NCBI GenBank assembly: GCA_902805735.1
Contig: CADCTW010000095.1
Location: forward strand, 1-55,282
DNA length: 55,282 bases
Source: an uncultured Gemmatimonadota bacterium
GTDB taxonomy: Bacteria; Gemmatimonadota; Gemmatimonadetes; Longimicrobiales; Longimicrobiaceae
Direction: 5' to 3'
The stretch's first letter is position 1. Each line of letters begins with the position of its first letter. The translations under genes and the position numbers were made by a program. The notes beneath the pieces were generated by a model. It had not been told where the DNA came from. It did not search any database and saw nothing but the letters and a program-made list of their open reading frames with translations. Below, in pieces: positions 39,557 through 51,472 of the stretch.

Positions 39557-40293
39557 TGGCGGAGCTCCAGGGGCAGGTGGCGCTGGTGACGGGCGGCTCG
39601 CGGGGGATCGGGCTGGGGATCGCGCAGGCGCTGGCGGAGGGCGGGGCCAAGGTGGCCGTGGTGGCCCGCGACGGCGCGCGCGCCGAGGCCGCGGCCGCCG
39701 GGCTGCCGGGGGAGGGGCACCGCGGCTTCGCCTGCGACGTGGCCGACCCCGAGGCCACCGCCGCGCTGGTGAAGCGCGTGGAAGAGGAGATGGGGTCGCT
39801 GGACGTGCTGGTGAACAATGCCGGCGTAACCCGCGACAACCTGCTGATGCGCCTCAAGGACGACGACTGGGACGCGGTGCTGGACACCAACCTGCGCGGC
39901 GCCTTCAACCTGATCCGCGCCGCGTCTCGCGGGATGATGAAGCGGCGCGCCGGGCGCATCGTCAACATCACCAGCGTGGTGGGGATCACCGGCAACAAGG
40001 GGCAGGCCAACTACGCCGCCTCCAAGGCCGGGCTCATCGGGCTCACCAAGTCGGTGGCCAAGGAGCTCGGCTCGCGGGGGGTTCTGGTCAACGCCGTCGC
40101 GCCGGGGTACATTGAGACGGACATGACCTCCGACCTCCCCGAAGCGGCGCAGGAAGCCCTCGCTTCCCAGATCGCGCTGGGGCGCCTCGGCAGGCCCGAG
40201 GACATCGCGCCGGTCGTCCGCTTCCTGGCGGGTCCGGGCGCATCGTACATCACCGGCCAGGTGCTGGTGGTGGACGGCGGGATGGTGATGTAA
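39556..40293 (+). CDS. fabG: 3-oxoacyl-ACP reductase
   Basis: FabG reduces beta-ketoacyl-ACP with NADPH. The 245 residues hold the cofactor site [33 protein letters not shown], and the Ser-Tyr-Lys triad in [23 protein letters not shown] (given in parts: Ser in NITSVVG, Tyr and Lys in NYAASKAG). Normal length. It overlaps fabD by one base and precedes acpP with 84 bases between. Confidence 0.98.
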   Translation: MAELQGQVALVTGGSRGIGLGIAQALAEGGAKVAVVARDGARAEAAAAGLPGEGHRGFACDVADPEATAALVKRVEEEMGSLDVLVNNAGVTRDNLLMRLKDDDWDAVLDTNLRGAFNLIRAASRGMMKRRAGRIVNITSVVGITGNKGQANYAASKAGLIGLTKSVAKELGSRGVLVNAVAPGYIETDMTSDLPEAAQEALASQIALGRLGRPEDIAPVVRFLAGPGASYITGQVLVVDGGMVM

Positions 40294-40377
40294 AACGGGG
40301 GAGCGGCTCCGCGCGCGAGGGCCTGCGCGCACCCGCCCCCAAGAAACGCTGTGTAACCCAACCTGGAGAGCCGAGCA

Positions 40378-40614
40378 ATGGCCGACGTCGAGCAGAAGGT
40401 CAAGGACATCATCATCAACGAGCTGGGCGTGGAGCAGGAGAAGGTGACGCCCGAGGCCCGGTTCGTGGACGATCTGGGGGCGGACTCGCTGGACACCGTC
40501 GAGCTGGTGATGGCGTTCGAGGAAGAGTTCGGGATGGAGATTCCGGACGAGGACGCCGAGAAGCTGCAGACGGTGGGCGACGCGATCAGCTACATCCAGA
40601 GCCACCAGTCCTGA
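40378..40614 (+). CDS. acpP: Acyl carrier protein
   Basis: A 78-residue acidic carrier. The phosphopantetheine attaches to S37 in [18 protein letters not shown]. Complete, with a strong GGAGAG ribosome site 8 bases before the ATG. It is followed at once by a terminator hairpin, so acpP can be made in excess of the upstream operon genes. Confidence 0.98.
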   Translation: MADVEQKVKDIIINELGVEQEKVTPEARFVDDLGADSLDTVELVMAFEEEFGMEIPDEDAEKLQTVGDAISYIQSHQS

Positions 40615-40627
40615 CCGGCTGTTCCGG

Positions 40628-40667
40628 AGCGCCGCGGGCCCCCTCCGGGCCTGCGGCGCTTCATTTC
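40628..40667 (+). terminator. Terminator after acpP
   Basis: A 14-pair stem (40628-40641 with 40647-40660, one G-U) and the tail TTCATTT. Confidence 0.75.
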
Positions 40668-40756
40668 CGCCGCGCGTCGCGCGCGGCGGGTGTTTCCGAG
40701 CGGCGGGTGCCCATCGGGTATCCGCCCTTCCACTATTCCGACAGACCGGAGCGGTG

Positions 40757-42004
40757 ATGAATCGCCGAGTCGTGATCACCGGGGCGGGGCTCGTCACGCC
40801 CGTGGGGCTGGACCTCCAGGAGAGCTGGGAAGGTCTGCTCGCGGGGCGCAGCGGCGCCGGCCCGATCACCCAATTCGACGCGTCCAGCCACGCCGTGCGC
40901 TTCGCCTGCGAGGTGAAGGGCTTCGACGCCACGCAGTACATCGACCGCAAAGAGGTCAGGCGCACCGACCGCTTCTCCCAGTTCGCCATCGCCGCCGCGG
41001 TGCAGGCGATGCGCCAGGCGGGGCTGGACGAGTCGCGCGAGGGGATCGACTGCGAGCGCTTCGGCGTGGTGATCGGCAGCGGCATCGGGGGCATCCACAC
41101 CTTCGAGGAGCAGCACTCCAAGCTCATCGAGCGTGGCCCCGACCGCGTGTCGCCCTTCTTCGTGCCCATGTTCATCTCGGACATCGCGGCCGGGCTGGTG
41201 TCCATCCGCTACGGCGCGAAGGGCGCCAACTACTGCACCGTCTCCGCCTGCGCCTCCAGCGCCCACGCGCTCGGGAACGCCTTCCGCAGCATCAAGTACG
41301 GCGAGAGCGACGTGATGATCGCCGGCGGCACCGAGGCGACCGTGTCGGCCCAGACGGTGGCCGGCTTCGCCGCGATGAAGGCGCTCTCGGAGCGCAACGA
41401 TTCGCCCGAGACGGCGAGCCGCCCCTTCGACGCCACGCGCGACGGGTTCGTGCTGGGCGAGGGTGCGGGGATGGTGGTGATGGAGGAGCTGGAGCACGCC
41501 CTTGCCCGAGGCGCCACCATACTGGCCGAGATCGTGGGCTTCGGGCAGACGGCGGACGCCTACCACATCACCGCCCCCTCCGAGGGGGGCGAGGGCGCGG
41601 TGCGGGCGATGAAGCTGGCGCTCAAGGAGGCCGGCGCCGACCCGTCCGACGTGGACTACGTCAACGCGCACGGCACCTCGACGCCGGCCAACGACAAGAA
41701 CGAATCGGCCGCCATCCGCACGCTGCTGGGCCAGCGCGCGCGGGAGGTGATCGTCGGCTCCACCAAGAGCATGACGGGCCACACGCTTGGCGCGGCGGGT
41801 GCCATCGAGGGCGTGATCTGCGCGCTGGCGTGCCGCGAGGGGAAGATCCCGCCCACCATCAACTACACCACTCCCGACCCCGACTGCGACCTGAACTATG
41901 GCACGGGCGGGGTTACGGAGCGGCCGGTGCGGCTGGCGCTGAGCAACTCGTTCGGCTTCGGCGGGCACAACGTCTGCCTGGCGGTGCGGCGGTACGATCA
42001 CTGA
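40757..42004 (+). CDS. fabF: Beta-ketoacyl-ACP synthase II
   Basis: FabF elongates acyl chains. The 415 residues have Cys-His-His: C165 in VSACASSAHALGNA, the first His in NAHGTSTPANDKNE and the second in KSMTGHTLGAAGAIEG, plus GVVIGSGIGGIHTFEEQ and SNSFGFGGHNVCLAV. The ATG at 40757 is used; a GTG sits one codon before it. The upstream ribosome site is GGAGCGG. It follows the acpP terminator, so read-through or a weak own promoter is needed. Confidence 0.98.
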   Translation: MNRRVVITGAGLVTPVGLDLQESWEGLLAGRSGAGPITQFDASSHAVRFACEVKGFDATQYIDRKEVRRTDRFSQFAIAAAVQAMRQAGLDESREGIDCERFGVVIGSGIGGIHTFEEQHSKLIERGPDRVSPFFVPMFISDIAAGLVSIRYGAKGANYCTVSACASSAHALGNAFRSIKYGESDVMIAGGTEATVSAQTVAGFAAMKALSERNDSPETASRPFDATRDGFVLGEGAGMVVMEELEHALARGATILAEIVGFGQTADAYHITAPSEGGEGAVRAMKLALKEAGADPSDVDYVNAHGTSTPANDKNESAAIRTLLGQRAREVIVGSTKSMTGHTLGAAGAIEGVICALACREGKIPPTINYTTPDPDCDLNYGTGGVTERPVRLALSNSFGFGGHNVCLAVRRYDH

Positions 42005-42010
42005 TTTGGG

Positions 42011-42070
42011 CTCACACAGAGACACAGAGGCACAGAGAAAAGGCATCTTCTCTGTGCCTCTGTGTCTCTC
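42011..42070. repeat. Palindromic repeat family 1, right arm truncated
   Basis: The left arm is complete; the right arm stops after TGTGTCTCTC, lacking the last bases. It lies between fabF and ispF. Confidence 0.88.
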
Positions 42071-42084
42071 ATGCGGAGGCGTGG

Positions 42085-42606
42085 ATGCGGATTGGGCATG
42101 GGTACGATTCCCACCGGTTTGCGGAGGGGCGCAGGCTGGTGTTGGGCGGGGTGGAGATTCCCTTCGAGCGGGGGCTGACGGGGCACTCGGACGCGGACGC
42201 GGTGGCGCACGCCGTCACCGACGCCATTCTGGGCGCGGCGGGGCTGGGCGACATCGGGCGCCACTTTCCGCCCTCCGACGAGCAGTACAGGGACGCGGAC
42301 TCGCTGGTGCTGCTGGCGCGCGCGGTGCGGCTGCTGGCCGGGCGCAACTACCAGATCGTCAACGTGGACGTGACCGTCGTGGCCGAGGCTCCCAAGATCG
42401 GGCCGCACGTGGCCGCGATGCAGGAGCGGCTCGCGTCGGTGCTGGGGATCGCGCCCGATCACATCTCCATCAAGGGCAAGACCAACGAGGGGATGGGGTG
42501 GATCGGCCGCGGGGAGGGGATCGCCACCTTCGCCGTGGCGCTGATCGACGACCTGGAGGGGATCGACTCGCTCCATGCGCGCCACCGGCGCGACAGCCAC
42601 CTGTAG
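42085..42606 (+). CDS. ispF: 2-C-methyl-D-erythritol 2,4-cyclodiphosphate synthase
   Basis: IspF closes the cyclic diphosphate in the MEP isoprenoid pathway. The 173 residues start MRIGHGYDSHRFAEGRRL with the zinc ligands Asp and His, followed by GHSDADAVAHAVTDAILGAA, GDIGRHFPPSD and the C-terminal ISIKGKTNEGMGWIGRGEGI. It is a stand-alone IspF with no IspD near. The ATG at 42085 fits the family start; ribosome site GGAGG at 42074-42079. Confidence 0.97.
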   Translation: MRIGHGYDSHRFAEGRRLVLGGVEIPFERGLTGHSDADAVAHAVTDAILGAAGLGDIGRHFPPSDEQYRDADSLVLLARAVRLLAGRNYQIVNVDVTVVAEAPKIGPHVAAMQERLASVLGIAPDHISIKGKTNEGMGWIGRGEGIATFAVALIDDLEGIDSLHARHRRDSHL

Positions 42607-42619
42607 GGCGGAGGGAAGG

Positions 42620-43231
42620 ATGATCGACCAGCTCATCGCGTGGCTGAACGGCCTTCCGGGGCCCCTGGTGTACCTGGTGATCGGCGCGTTCGCCGGGCTC
42701 GAGAACGTCTTTCCGCCCGTGCCGGCGGACGTGATCGCGCTGGCGGGGGGCTTCCTGGCGGGGCAGGGGACCATCTCGCCGCTGGGCGCGTTCCTGGTGG
42801 TGTGGCTGTGCAACGTGGGCGGCGCGCTGCTGGTGTACTGGGTGGGCCGGCGCTACGGGGCGTCGTTCTTCTCCGGCCGCGTGGGGCGCATGCTCCTGCA
42901 GCCGCAGCAGATGGAGCGGCTGGGCGCGCTCTACGCCCGCCACGGCGCAAAGGTGATCTTCTTCAGCCGCTATCTCCCCGGCTTTCGCGCCGTGGTGCCC
43001 ATCTTCGCCGGCACCAGCGGGATGGGGTGGATCCGGACGGCGGTGCCCATCGCGCTGGCGTCGGGGCTCTGGTACGGCCTCATCGTGTACCTGGGCGCCA
43101 CCGCCGGCCGCAACTGGGAGCAGATCCGCGCCACCGTGGAGTCGTCCGGCCGCTGGCTGGCGGTCGCCGCGGTCGTCCTCTTCCTGCTGATGGGCTGGTC
43201 GTGGTGGCGGAGCCGCGAAAAGGCATCCTGA
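42620..43231 (+). CDS. DedA family membrane protein
   Basis: A 203-residue inner-membrane protein of the DedA/VTT group, linked to lipid carrier or phospholipid flipping. It has LVIGAFAGLENVFPPVPADV with the conserved acidic residue (E in LEN), IALAGGFLAGQG, NVGGALLVYWVGRRYG, the FFSRYLPGFRAVVPIFAGTSGM motif with the conserved Arg residues and a C-terminal hydrophobic segment. Start ATG 42620 behind GAGGGAAGG. It starts 13 bases after ispF. Confidence 0.93.
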   Translation: MIDQLIAWLNGLPGPLVYLVIGAFAGLENVFPPVPADVIALAGGFLAGQGTISPLGAFLVVWLCNVGGALLVYWVGRRYGASFFSGRVGRMLLQPQQMERLGALYARHGAKVIFFSRYLPGFRAVVPIFAGTSGMGWIRTAVPIALASGLWYGLIVYLGATAGRNWEQIRATVESSGRWLAVAAVVLFLLMGWSWWRSREKAS

Positions 43232-43242
43232 TCGTTCTTCCG

Positions 43243-43266
43243 TTTCTCTCTGTGTCTCTGTGTGAG
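43243..43266. repeat. Palindromic repeat family 1, right arm only
   Basis: TTTCTCTCTGTGTCTCTGTG then TGAG, ending 9 bases before the recombinase ATG. Confidence 0.75.
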
Positions 43267-43275
43267 ATTGCCGTT

Positions 43276-44190
43276 ATGAGCCCGGAGGATGACCTGGTCG
43301 CGCGGCAGTTCGGGGTGGAGGGGTTCATCGACCACCTCCGCTTCGAGCGCAGCCTCAGCGAGCAGACCATCGACGCGTACCGGCGCGACGTGCTGCGGAT
43401 GTGCTCGCACGCGCGCACGCTGGGCCGCGCGCGCGCCGGCGACATCACCACGGACGACCTGCGCCGCCTGATCCTCCTCCTCAAGGACCTGGGCCTCGCG
43501 CCCACCTCCATCGCCCGCAACATCTCGGCGATGCGCACCTACTTCCGCTTTCTCCTGGGCGAGAACGAGGTGGTGGCCGATCCCAGCGAGCGCATCGACA
43601 CGCCCAAGGCCTGGAAGACGCTCCCCGGCGTGCTCACGGTGGCGGAGATCGAGAAGCTGGTGGAGGCACCGGACCTGATGCACCCGCTGGCCTGGCGCGA
43701 CCGCGCCATGCTGGAGTTCGCGTACGCCAGCGGCGTGCGCGTGTCCGAGCTTACGGGGATCCGTGTGCGCGACCTGCACCTGGACGAGGAGTTCGCCAGC
43801 GTGTTCGGCAAGGGCGCCAAGGAGCGCCTGGTGCCCGTGGGCCGCCGCGCGATCGGCGCGCTGGGCCTGTACCTGCGCGAGACCCGGCCGAAGCTGGAGC
43901 GGGGGAAGGGGGAGGGACGCGTCTTCCTGAACGCGCGCGGCGGCCCGCTCACGCGCATGGGCGTGTGGAAGATCCTGCGCCAGCACGTGCAGACGGCGGG
44001 GATCGAGAAAAAGGTCACGCCCCACACCCTGCGCCACTCCTTCGCCACGCACCTGCTGGAGGGCGGCGCGGACCTGGTGGCCGTACAGGAGATGCTGGGC
44101 CACGCCGACATCTCCACCACGCAGATCTACACGCACGTGGACCGCGGGTACCTGGCGCAGGTGCACAGGCAGTATCACCCGCGGGCGTGA
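43276..44190 (+). CDS. xerD: Tyrosine recombinase XerD/XerC type
   Basis: A site-specific recombinase that resolves chromosome dimers at dif sites. The 304 residues show an N-terminal SAM-like core-binding domain (FIDHLRFERSLSEQTIDAYR) and a catalytic domain with Arg (ASGVRVSELTG), Lys (FGKGAKERLVPVG), His-x-x-Arg (TPHTLRHSFATHLLEGGADL), and the His and Tyr in LGHADISTTQIYTHV. Length and order fit XerD; XerC cannot be excluded. The repeat arm ahead replaces a ribosome site. It is a housekeeping gene, not a sign of a mobile element. Confidence 0.93.
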   Translation: MSPEDDLVARQFGVEGFIDHLRFERSLSEQTIDAYRRDVLRMCSHARTLGRARAGDITTDDLRRLILLLKDLGLAPTSIARNISAMRTYFRFLLGENEVVADPSERIDTPKAWKTLPGVLTVAEIEKLVEAPDLMHPLAWRDRAMLEFAYASGVRVSELTGIRVRDLHLDEEFASVFGKGAKERLVPVGRRAIGALGLYLRETRPKLERGKGEGRVFLNARGGPLTRMGVWKILRQHVQTAGIEKKVTPHTLRHSFATHLLEGGADLVAVQEMLGHADISTTQIYTHVDRGYLAQVHRQYHPRA

Positions 44191-44250
44191 GGCCCTCACC
44201 CGGCAGCTTACGGCTGCCACCCTCTCCCACAAACTGCGTGGGAGAGGGGA
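44191..44250. repeat. GC hairpin repeat (family 3), left of a pair
   Basis: GGCCCTCACCCGGCAGC, then GGCAGC..GCTGCC and CTCTCCC..GGGAGAG. An inverted relative lies at 44335-44396, with about 84 unremarkable bases between. Confidence 0.8.
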
Positions 44251-44334
44251 CTACTTCGTGTGCGTTTACGGCCGAAGCCGATGTGTGCTGAGTTCTCTGT
44301 ACCGCTGGGCCTTGGCTCGCCGCACGCGACCTGG

Positions 44335-44396
44335 TCCCCTCTCCCAGGGCAGTTTCTGGGAGAGGGTGGCGGCTCTCAGGCCGCCGGGTGAGGGCC
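44335..44396. repeat. GC hairpin repeat (family 3), inverted right of the pair
   Basis: CCCCTCTCCCAGGGCAG ... GGGAGAGGGTGGCGGC then GCCGCCGGGTGAGGGCC, the reverse complement of the left copy type. Confidence 0.8.
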
Positions 44397-44417
44397 ACCG
44401 CCGGGCTGCGGCGAGCC

Positions 44418-44741
44418 CTAGCCTTCGCCCGAGTTCAGCTTGAGCAGGACGATGCCGCCCACGATCATGCCGATTCCGGCGAGGCGGAGGGCGTCGCGGG
44501 GCTCGTTGAAGAGGACGATGCCCAGGATGCTGGCGCCAACCGCGCCGATGCCGGTCCAGACGGCGTAGCCGGTGCCCACGGGGATGGTGCGGAGGGCGGT
44601 GGCCAGGAGGAAGAAGCTGACGCCCATCGCCGCCAGCGTTCCCACGCTCGGCCACAACCGGGTGAAGCCTTCGGTGTACTTGAGGCCGATCGCCCACACC
44701 ACTTCCAGAAGCCCCGCCACCACCAGGTAGGCCCACGCCAT
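44418..44741 (-). CDS. sugE: Small multidrug resistance family exporter, Gdx/SugE type
   Basis: A 107-residue inner-membrane protein with four hydrophobic segments. The start [20 protein letters not shown] has the essential Glu13, and [12 protein letters not shown] is typical of the SugE/Gdx subgroup, which exports guanidinium with proton antiport. Other segments are [43 protein letters not shown] and [16 protein letters not shown]. It is on the - strand between repeats and trpG. A 9-base perfect inverted repeat lies directly before the start codon. No guanidine riboswitch is recognisable. Confidence 0.9.
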   Translation of the reverse strand: MAWAYLVVAGLLEVVWAIGLKYTEGFTRLWPSVGTLAAMGVSFFLLATALRTIPVGTGYAVWTGIGAVGASILGIVLFNEPRDALRLAGIGMIVGGIVLLKLNSGEG

Positions 44742-44751
44742 TTCGATCTCT

Positions 44752-44791
44752 CCACGCTCCACACGGCCGCTCCGCCGGGTGCGGAGCGTGG
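44752..44791 (-). promoter_or_regulatory. Leader hairpin before sugE
   Basis: CCACGCTCC (44752-44760) and GGAGCGTGG (44783-44791) form a perfect 9-pair stem in the leader of the - strand gene. The arm at 44752-44760 lies beside the probable ribosome site. It may limit translation. Confidence 0.4.
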
Positions 44792-44909
44792 GCGCAAGGT
44801 AGCACCGGCGGCCGGGCGGTTGCAAAGGCGGACGCCCGGCGCCATCGTTCACGCCACGACGGCACGCGCCAGCGGGCTCGGATACAGGTTAGGCCAACGG
44901 GAGTAAGTC

Positions 44910-45488
44910 ATGATCCTGGTTATCGATAACTACGATAGCTTCACCTTCAATCTAGTCCAGTACCTCGGCGAGCTGGGGGCGGAGATGGAGGTGGTGCGCA
45001 ACGACCAGCTCTCGGTGGACGAGATCGCGGAGCGCGCGCCGGAGCGCATCGTGATCTCCCCCGGGCCCTGCACCCCCAACGAGGCGGGGGTCTCGGTGGA
45101 CACCATCCGCGAGCTGGGGCCGCGCATCCCCATCCTGGGCGTGTGCCTGGGGCACCAGTCCATCGGGCAGGCGTACGGCGGCGAGGTGGTGCGGGCCGCG
45201 CGGCCCATGCACGGGAAGACGTCGCCCATCCGCCACACGGGGGAGGGGATCTTCCGGGGGATCCCGGCGCCGTTCACCGTGGCGCGCTACCACTCGCTGG
45301 TCATCGAGCCCGGCTCGCTGCCCGACGAGCTGGAGGCGATCGCGTGGACGGACGAGGCGGGGCACGAGACGGAGATCCAGGCCGTGCGCCACCGCGAGCA
45401 TCCCGTGTGGGGCGTGCAGTTCCACCCGGAGTCCATCGCCAGCGAGCACGGCCACCAGCTTCTGCGCAACTTCCTGGAGCTCGGATGA
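44910..45488 (+). CDS. pabA: Anthranilate/aminodeoxychorismate synthase glutaminase subunit
   Basis: This glutaminase gives ammonia to TrpE or PabB. The 192 residues have the N-terminal [31 protein letters not shown], the nucleophile C79 in [16 protein letters not shown] and the [13 protein letters not shown] end. One protein often serves both pathways; without a neighbouring trpE or pabB the role is open (TrpG or PabA). Start ATG at 44910 behind GGGAG. The stop overlaps the next start. Confidence 0.93.
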   Translation: MILVIDNYDSFTFNLVQYLGELGAEMEVVRNDQLSVDEIAERAPERIVISPGPCTPNEAGVSVDTIRELGPRIPILGVCLGHQSIGQAYGGEVVRAARPMHGKTSPIRHTGEGIFRGIPAPFTVARYHSLVIEPGSLPDELEAIAWTDEAGHETEIQAVRHREHPVWGVQFHPESIASEHGHQLLRNFLELG

Positions 45489-46975
45489 AGCTTCGCTTCG
45501 GCTGGCTCCTCGCGTCGCTGGTCACGCTCGCGGCCCCCGCCGCGGCGCAGCGGGTGGAGGTGCGCGGCGACGACCGCAGCCCCGCCGCGGACACCGCCCG
45601 CGCCATCCTGGCCCGCGGCCGCTACCTGCGCATCGACCGCGACACCATCCTTCCCGCGACGTTCGCGGCGCCGGCGGACCTGGTGATCTACGACGCGGAG
45701 GTGAGGCTGGAAGGCTCGGTGGCGGGCTCGGTGGCGGTGATCGGCGGGCACTTCTACCTGCGGCCCGGCGCGCGGGTGGGCGGGCGCATCGCCGTGATCG
45801 ACGGCGGCGCGTACCCCTCCGCGAAGTCGCAGCACGCGGGCGTCCTGGAGTCGCACCCATCCACGGTGGTCGTGCTCGGCGACACGACGCCCGGCGCGCG
45901 GCGGGACACGTCGCTGGTCGCCACGGTGGTGGGGCCGCCGTTGCCGCGTACCTTCCGGCCGCTGGCGCTGACGCCCACGTACGACCGGGTCAACGGCGCC
46001 ACGGTGTCGGGCGGGGCGCAGTTCCGCTTCTCGCCCGACCCGGGGGCCGGGCGGGCGAGCGCCTTCCTGGCGTACCGGCAGAAGCAGGAGAAGCACCTGG
46101 GTGGCCAGCTGCGGGTGGAGCTGCCGCTGGGCGTGCAGTCGCTGCGGCTGGACGCCGAGGTGTCGCGCCTCACGCGGACCAACGACGCGTGGATCCGCAA
46201 CGACATCACCAACACGGCGACGGCCGCGGTGCTGGGGCGCGACTACCGCGACTACTACGACGCGGACCGCGCCTCCGTCTTCGTCACCCGCCCCTTCGGC
46301 AAGCCGATCATCTCCGGCGAGTCGTGGCTGGGGCCGCGCGTGGGCGTGCAGGTGGAGCGCGCCCGCTCGCTGCGGACGGAGGACGACCTCCCCTCGCTGC
46401 TGGGGAGCGGGCTGCGCCGCGAGAACCCGCCGGTGCTGGAGGGTACGATCTACTCGGCCATCGCGGGCACGACGCTCCGCTGGCGGGGCCGCACCGTGCA
46501 GTTCGACGGGTACGGGCAGGTGGAGCAGGGCTTCGGCGCGGCGAGCTTCACGCAGGCCATGGCGTGGGCGGACTTCTACACGCTCACCTTCCGCCTGCAG
46601 TCGCTGCGCGTCTACGCGCGCGCCATGCTCCCCATCGCCTCCGACGCGCCACCGCAGCGCTTCGGCATCCTGGGCGGCCCGGGGACGCTGCCGACCACCC
46701 CCATCTCGCAGTTCCGGGGCGACCACCTGGTGTACGTGACCTCGGAGTACGTGATCCCCCTGCCCAAGAAGCTGGCGGTGCCGTTCCTGGGTGAGCCGTC
46801 CATCGAGCTGGTCCACCAGACCGGCGCCGCGTGGACGGGCGGCGTGCCCCCCTTCATCCAGAACGTGGGTGGCGGCGTGCGCTTCTTCCTGGCCCGCGCC
46901 GGCGTCATGGTCAACCCGGCCGCGGACGACCTGGACCCGGCGATCTACTGGACGTTCGCGCTGCCGAGGTTCTGA
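45485..46975 (+). CDS. Outer-membrane beta-barrel protein, surface-antigen type
   Basis: A 496-residue protein with a signal peptide ([22 protein letters not shown]). Residues 60-110 ([40 protein letters not shown]) look like a bactofilin or polymer-forming beta-helix stretch. From about 160 a series of amphipathic strands with alternating aromatic and polar residues runs to the C-terminus, which ends in [12 protein letters not shown] with terminal Phe, the usual signal for barrel insertion. I do not recognise a named family. It overlaps pabA by 4 bases, an odd operon partner. Confidence 0.75.
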   Translation: MKLRFGWLLASLVTLAAPAAAQRVEVRGDDRSPAADTARAILARGRYLRIDRDTILPATFAAPADLVIYDAEVRLEGSVAGSVAVIGGHFYLRPGARVGGRIAVIDGGAYPSAKSQHAGVLESHPSTVVVLGDTTPGARRDTSLVATVVGPPLPRTFRPLALTPTYDRVNGATVSGGAQFRFSPDPGAGRASAFLAYRQKQEKHLGGQLRVELPLGVQSLRLDAEVSRLTRTNDAWIRNDITNTATAAVLGRDYRDYYDADRASVFVTRPFGKPIISGESWLGPRVGVQVERARSLRTEDDLPSLLGSGLRRENPPVLEGTIYSAIAGTTLRWRGRTVQFDGYGQVEQGFGAASFTQAMAWADFYTLTFRLQSLRVYARAMLPIASDAPPQRFGILGGPGTLPTTPISQFRGDHLVYVTSEYVIPLPKKLAVPFLGEPSIELVHQTGAAWTGGVPPFIQNVGGGVRFFLARAGVMVNPAADDLDPAIYWTFALPRF

Positions 46976-46978
46976 GGG

Positions 46979-47039
46979 GGCCCTCACCCGGCAGCTTACA
47001 GCTGCCACCCTCTCCCACAAACGGCCGTGGGAGAGGGGA
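46979..47039. repeat. GC hairpin repeat (family 3)
   Basis: CCCTCACCCGGCAGCTTACA and GCTGCC, then CTCTCCC..GGGAGAG. The 687-base gap 46976-47662 holds this and the next three copies plus the kdsB promoter; I see no gene in it. Confidence 0.8.
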
Positions 47040-47083
47040 CTACTTCGGGCGCGCCGAGCCGGGGGGGGCGGGGCGCTGACGGA

Positions 47084-47129
47084 GGCCCTCACCTGCCGGC
47101 CTCCTCTCCCAAACTGCTGGGAGAGGAGG
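47084..47129. repeat. GC hairpin repeat (family 3), short form
   Basis: CCCTCACCTGCCGGCCTCCT and CTCCCAAACTGCTGGGAGAG. Confidence 0.75.
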
Positions 47130-47342
47130 CGCATCTTCGGTGGCGGGCGGCACACCGGACCGTGTCTGTGCCGCGGGGCCGCCGTCGCGCACCGGCGAGG
47201 GCTGCGGCAAGCGCAAGCCGTACGGGATCACGGGGCAGGTCTGCGGTCGAGCGCGCGGAGAGGGTGGGCGCGACGAACGCGCCCCTACGTTGTTTCATTG
47301 CCGCGTATCAACCGATCCGCCCCCGTCGCGCGGATACTGAAG

Positions 47343-47390
47343 ATGCGCCCCCTCTCCCGCGCGGTTTGCGGGGGAGGGGGCCGGGGGGCG
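47343..47390. repeat. GC hairpin repeat (family 3b)
   Basis: CCCCTCTCCCGCGCGG, TTTGCGGGGGAGGGGG, then a G-rich tail. Confidence 0.7.
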
Positions 47391-47467
47391 GGGGTGCCGC
47401 GCGGCCCACCGCCACACGCCGAAAGCAGCAGGCGCATCGCATCCTGCCACGCGGCACCGCCACAGAA

Positions 47468-47526
47468 GATGCGCCCCCCTCTCCCGTTATCGGGAGAGCG
47501 GGGGTCGGGGGGGTGAGGGCCCCCTC
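47468..47526. repeat. GC hairpin repeat (family 3b), inverted
   Basis: CCCTCTCCCGTTATCGGGAG, then GGGGGTCGGGGGGGTGAGGG. Close to the 5790-5840 copy. Confidence 0.78.
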
Positions 47527-47579
47527 TCCCCGCGAGCCCAACCTTGACCCCGGCGCAGCATCCGTCCCCGCCTGACTCT

Positions 47580-47608
47580 TTGACAAACCGCCACGCCCCC
47601 ACTAGGTT
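47580..47608 (+). promoter_or_regulatory. Promoter of the kdsB-pyrG-kds-lpt operon
   Basis: TTGACA (47580-47585), a 17-base spacer and TAGGTT (47603-47608), 55 bases ahead of kdsB. Confidence 0.75.
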
Positions 47609-47662
47609 GAGTGGCGTGATTATTGCATTTGCGCGCGGCATCCCCGCACACATTCCGGTTCC

Positions 47663-50887
<3,225 letters not shown>

Positions 50888-50891
<4 letters not shown>

Positions 50892-51472
50892 TCGCGCCCG
50901 TCCTGGAGCGCCCCGCCGCCATCCCCACCGGCGACGCGCGCCGTGTCCGCCTGGTGGTGCTGGACGTGGACGGCGTGATGACGGACGGCGGCGTGTATCT
51001 CGGCGCCACGGCGTCCGGCGAAGCGGTGGAGCTCAAGCGGTTCGAGATCCAGGACGGGCTGGGCATCCGGCTGCTGCAGGACGCCGGGGTCGCCGTCGCC
51101 ATCGTCACGGGGCGCGAGTCGCGGGCGGTGGCCATGCGCGCCGCGGAGCTGGGGATCGAGGAGGTGCACCAGGACCGCACCGCCGCCAAGCTGCGCATCG
51201 TGGGCACGATGCTGGAGCGGCTCGGAATCGGCTGGGACGAGACGGCCTTCCTGGGCGACGATCTCCCCGATCTCCCCATCCTGCGCCGCGTGGGCCTCCC
51301 CGCGGCCGTGGGGAACGCCACCCGCGAGGTGCGCGCCGTGGCCGGCTGGCAGGGACGGCGGCACGGCGGCTACGGCGCGGTGCGCGAGTTCGCGGAGGCG
51401 CTGCTGGAGGCGCGCGGCGACTGGAGCGAGCGCGTGGAAGCGTACGTGCGCGACCGCGAGGCGGGGCTGTGA
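50888..51472 (+). CDS. kdsC: Kdo-8-phosphate phosphatase
   Basis: KdsC removes phosphate from Kdo-8-P. The 194-residue HAD enzyme without a cap has VVLDVDGVMTDGGVYLG (both catalytic Asp), VAIVTGRESRAVAMRA, HQDRTAAKL and AFLGDDLPDLPILRRVG. It is a bit longer at the N-terminus than usual, with about 18 residues ahead of the first motif. GTG start 50888. It overlaps both neighbours. Confidence 0.95.

Noticed and set aside
43276..44190. Integrase of a mobile island
   Set aside because: The protein fits housekeeping Xer recombinases in length and motifs; no tRNA or attachment repeats are seen around it.
44742..44909. Guanidine riboswitch upstream of sugE
   Set aside because: The conserved ACGR-type loops or the ykkC core could not be recognised; only a simple stem is present.
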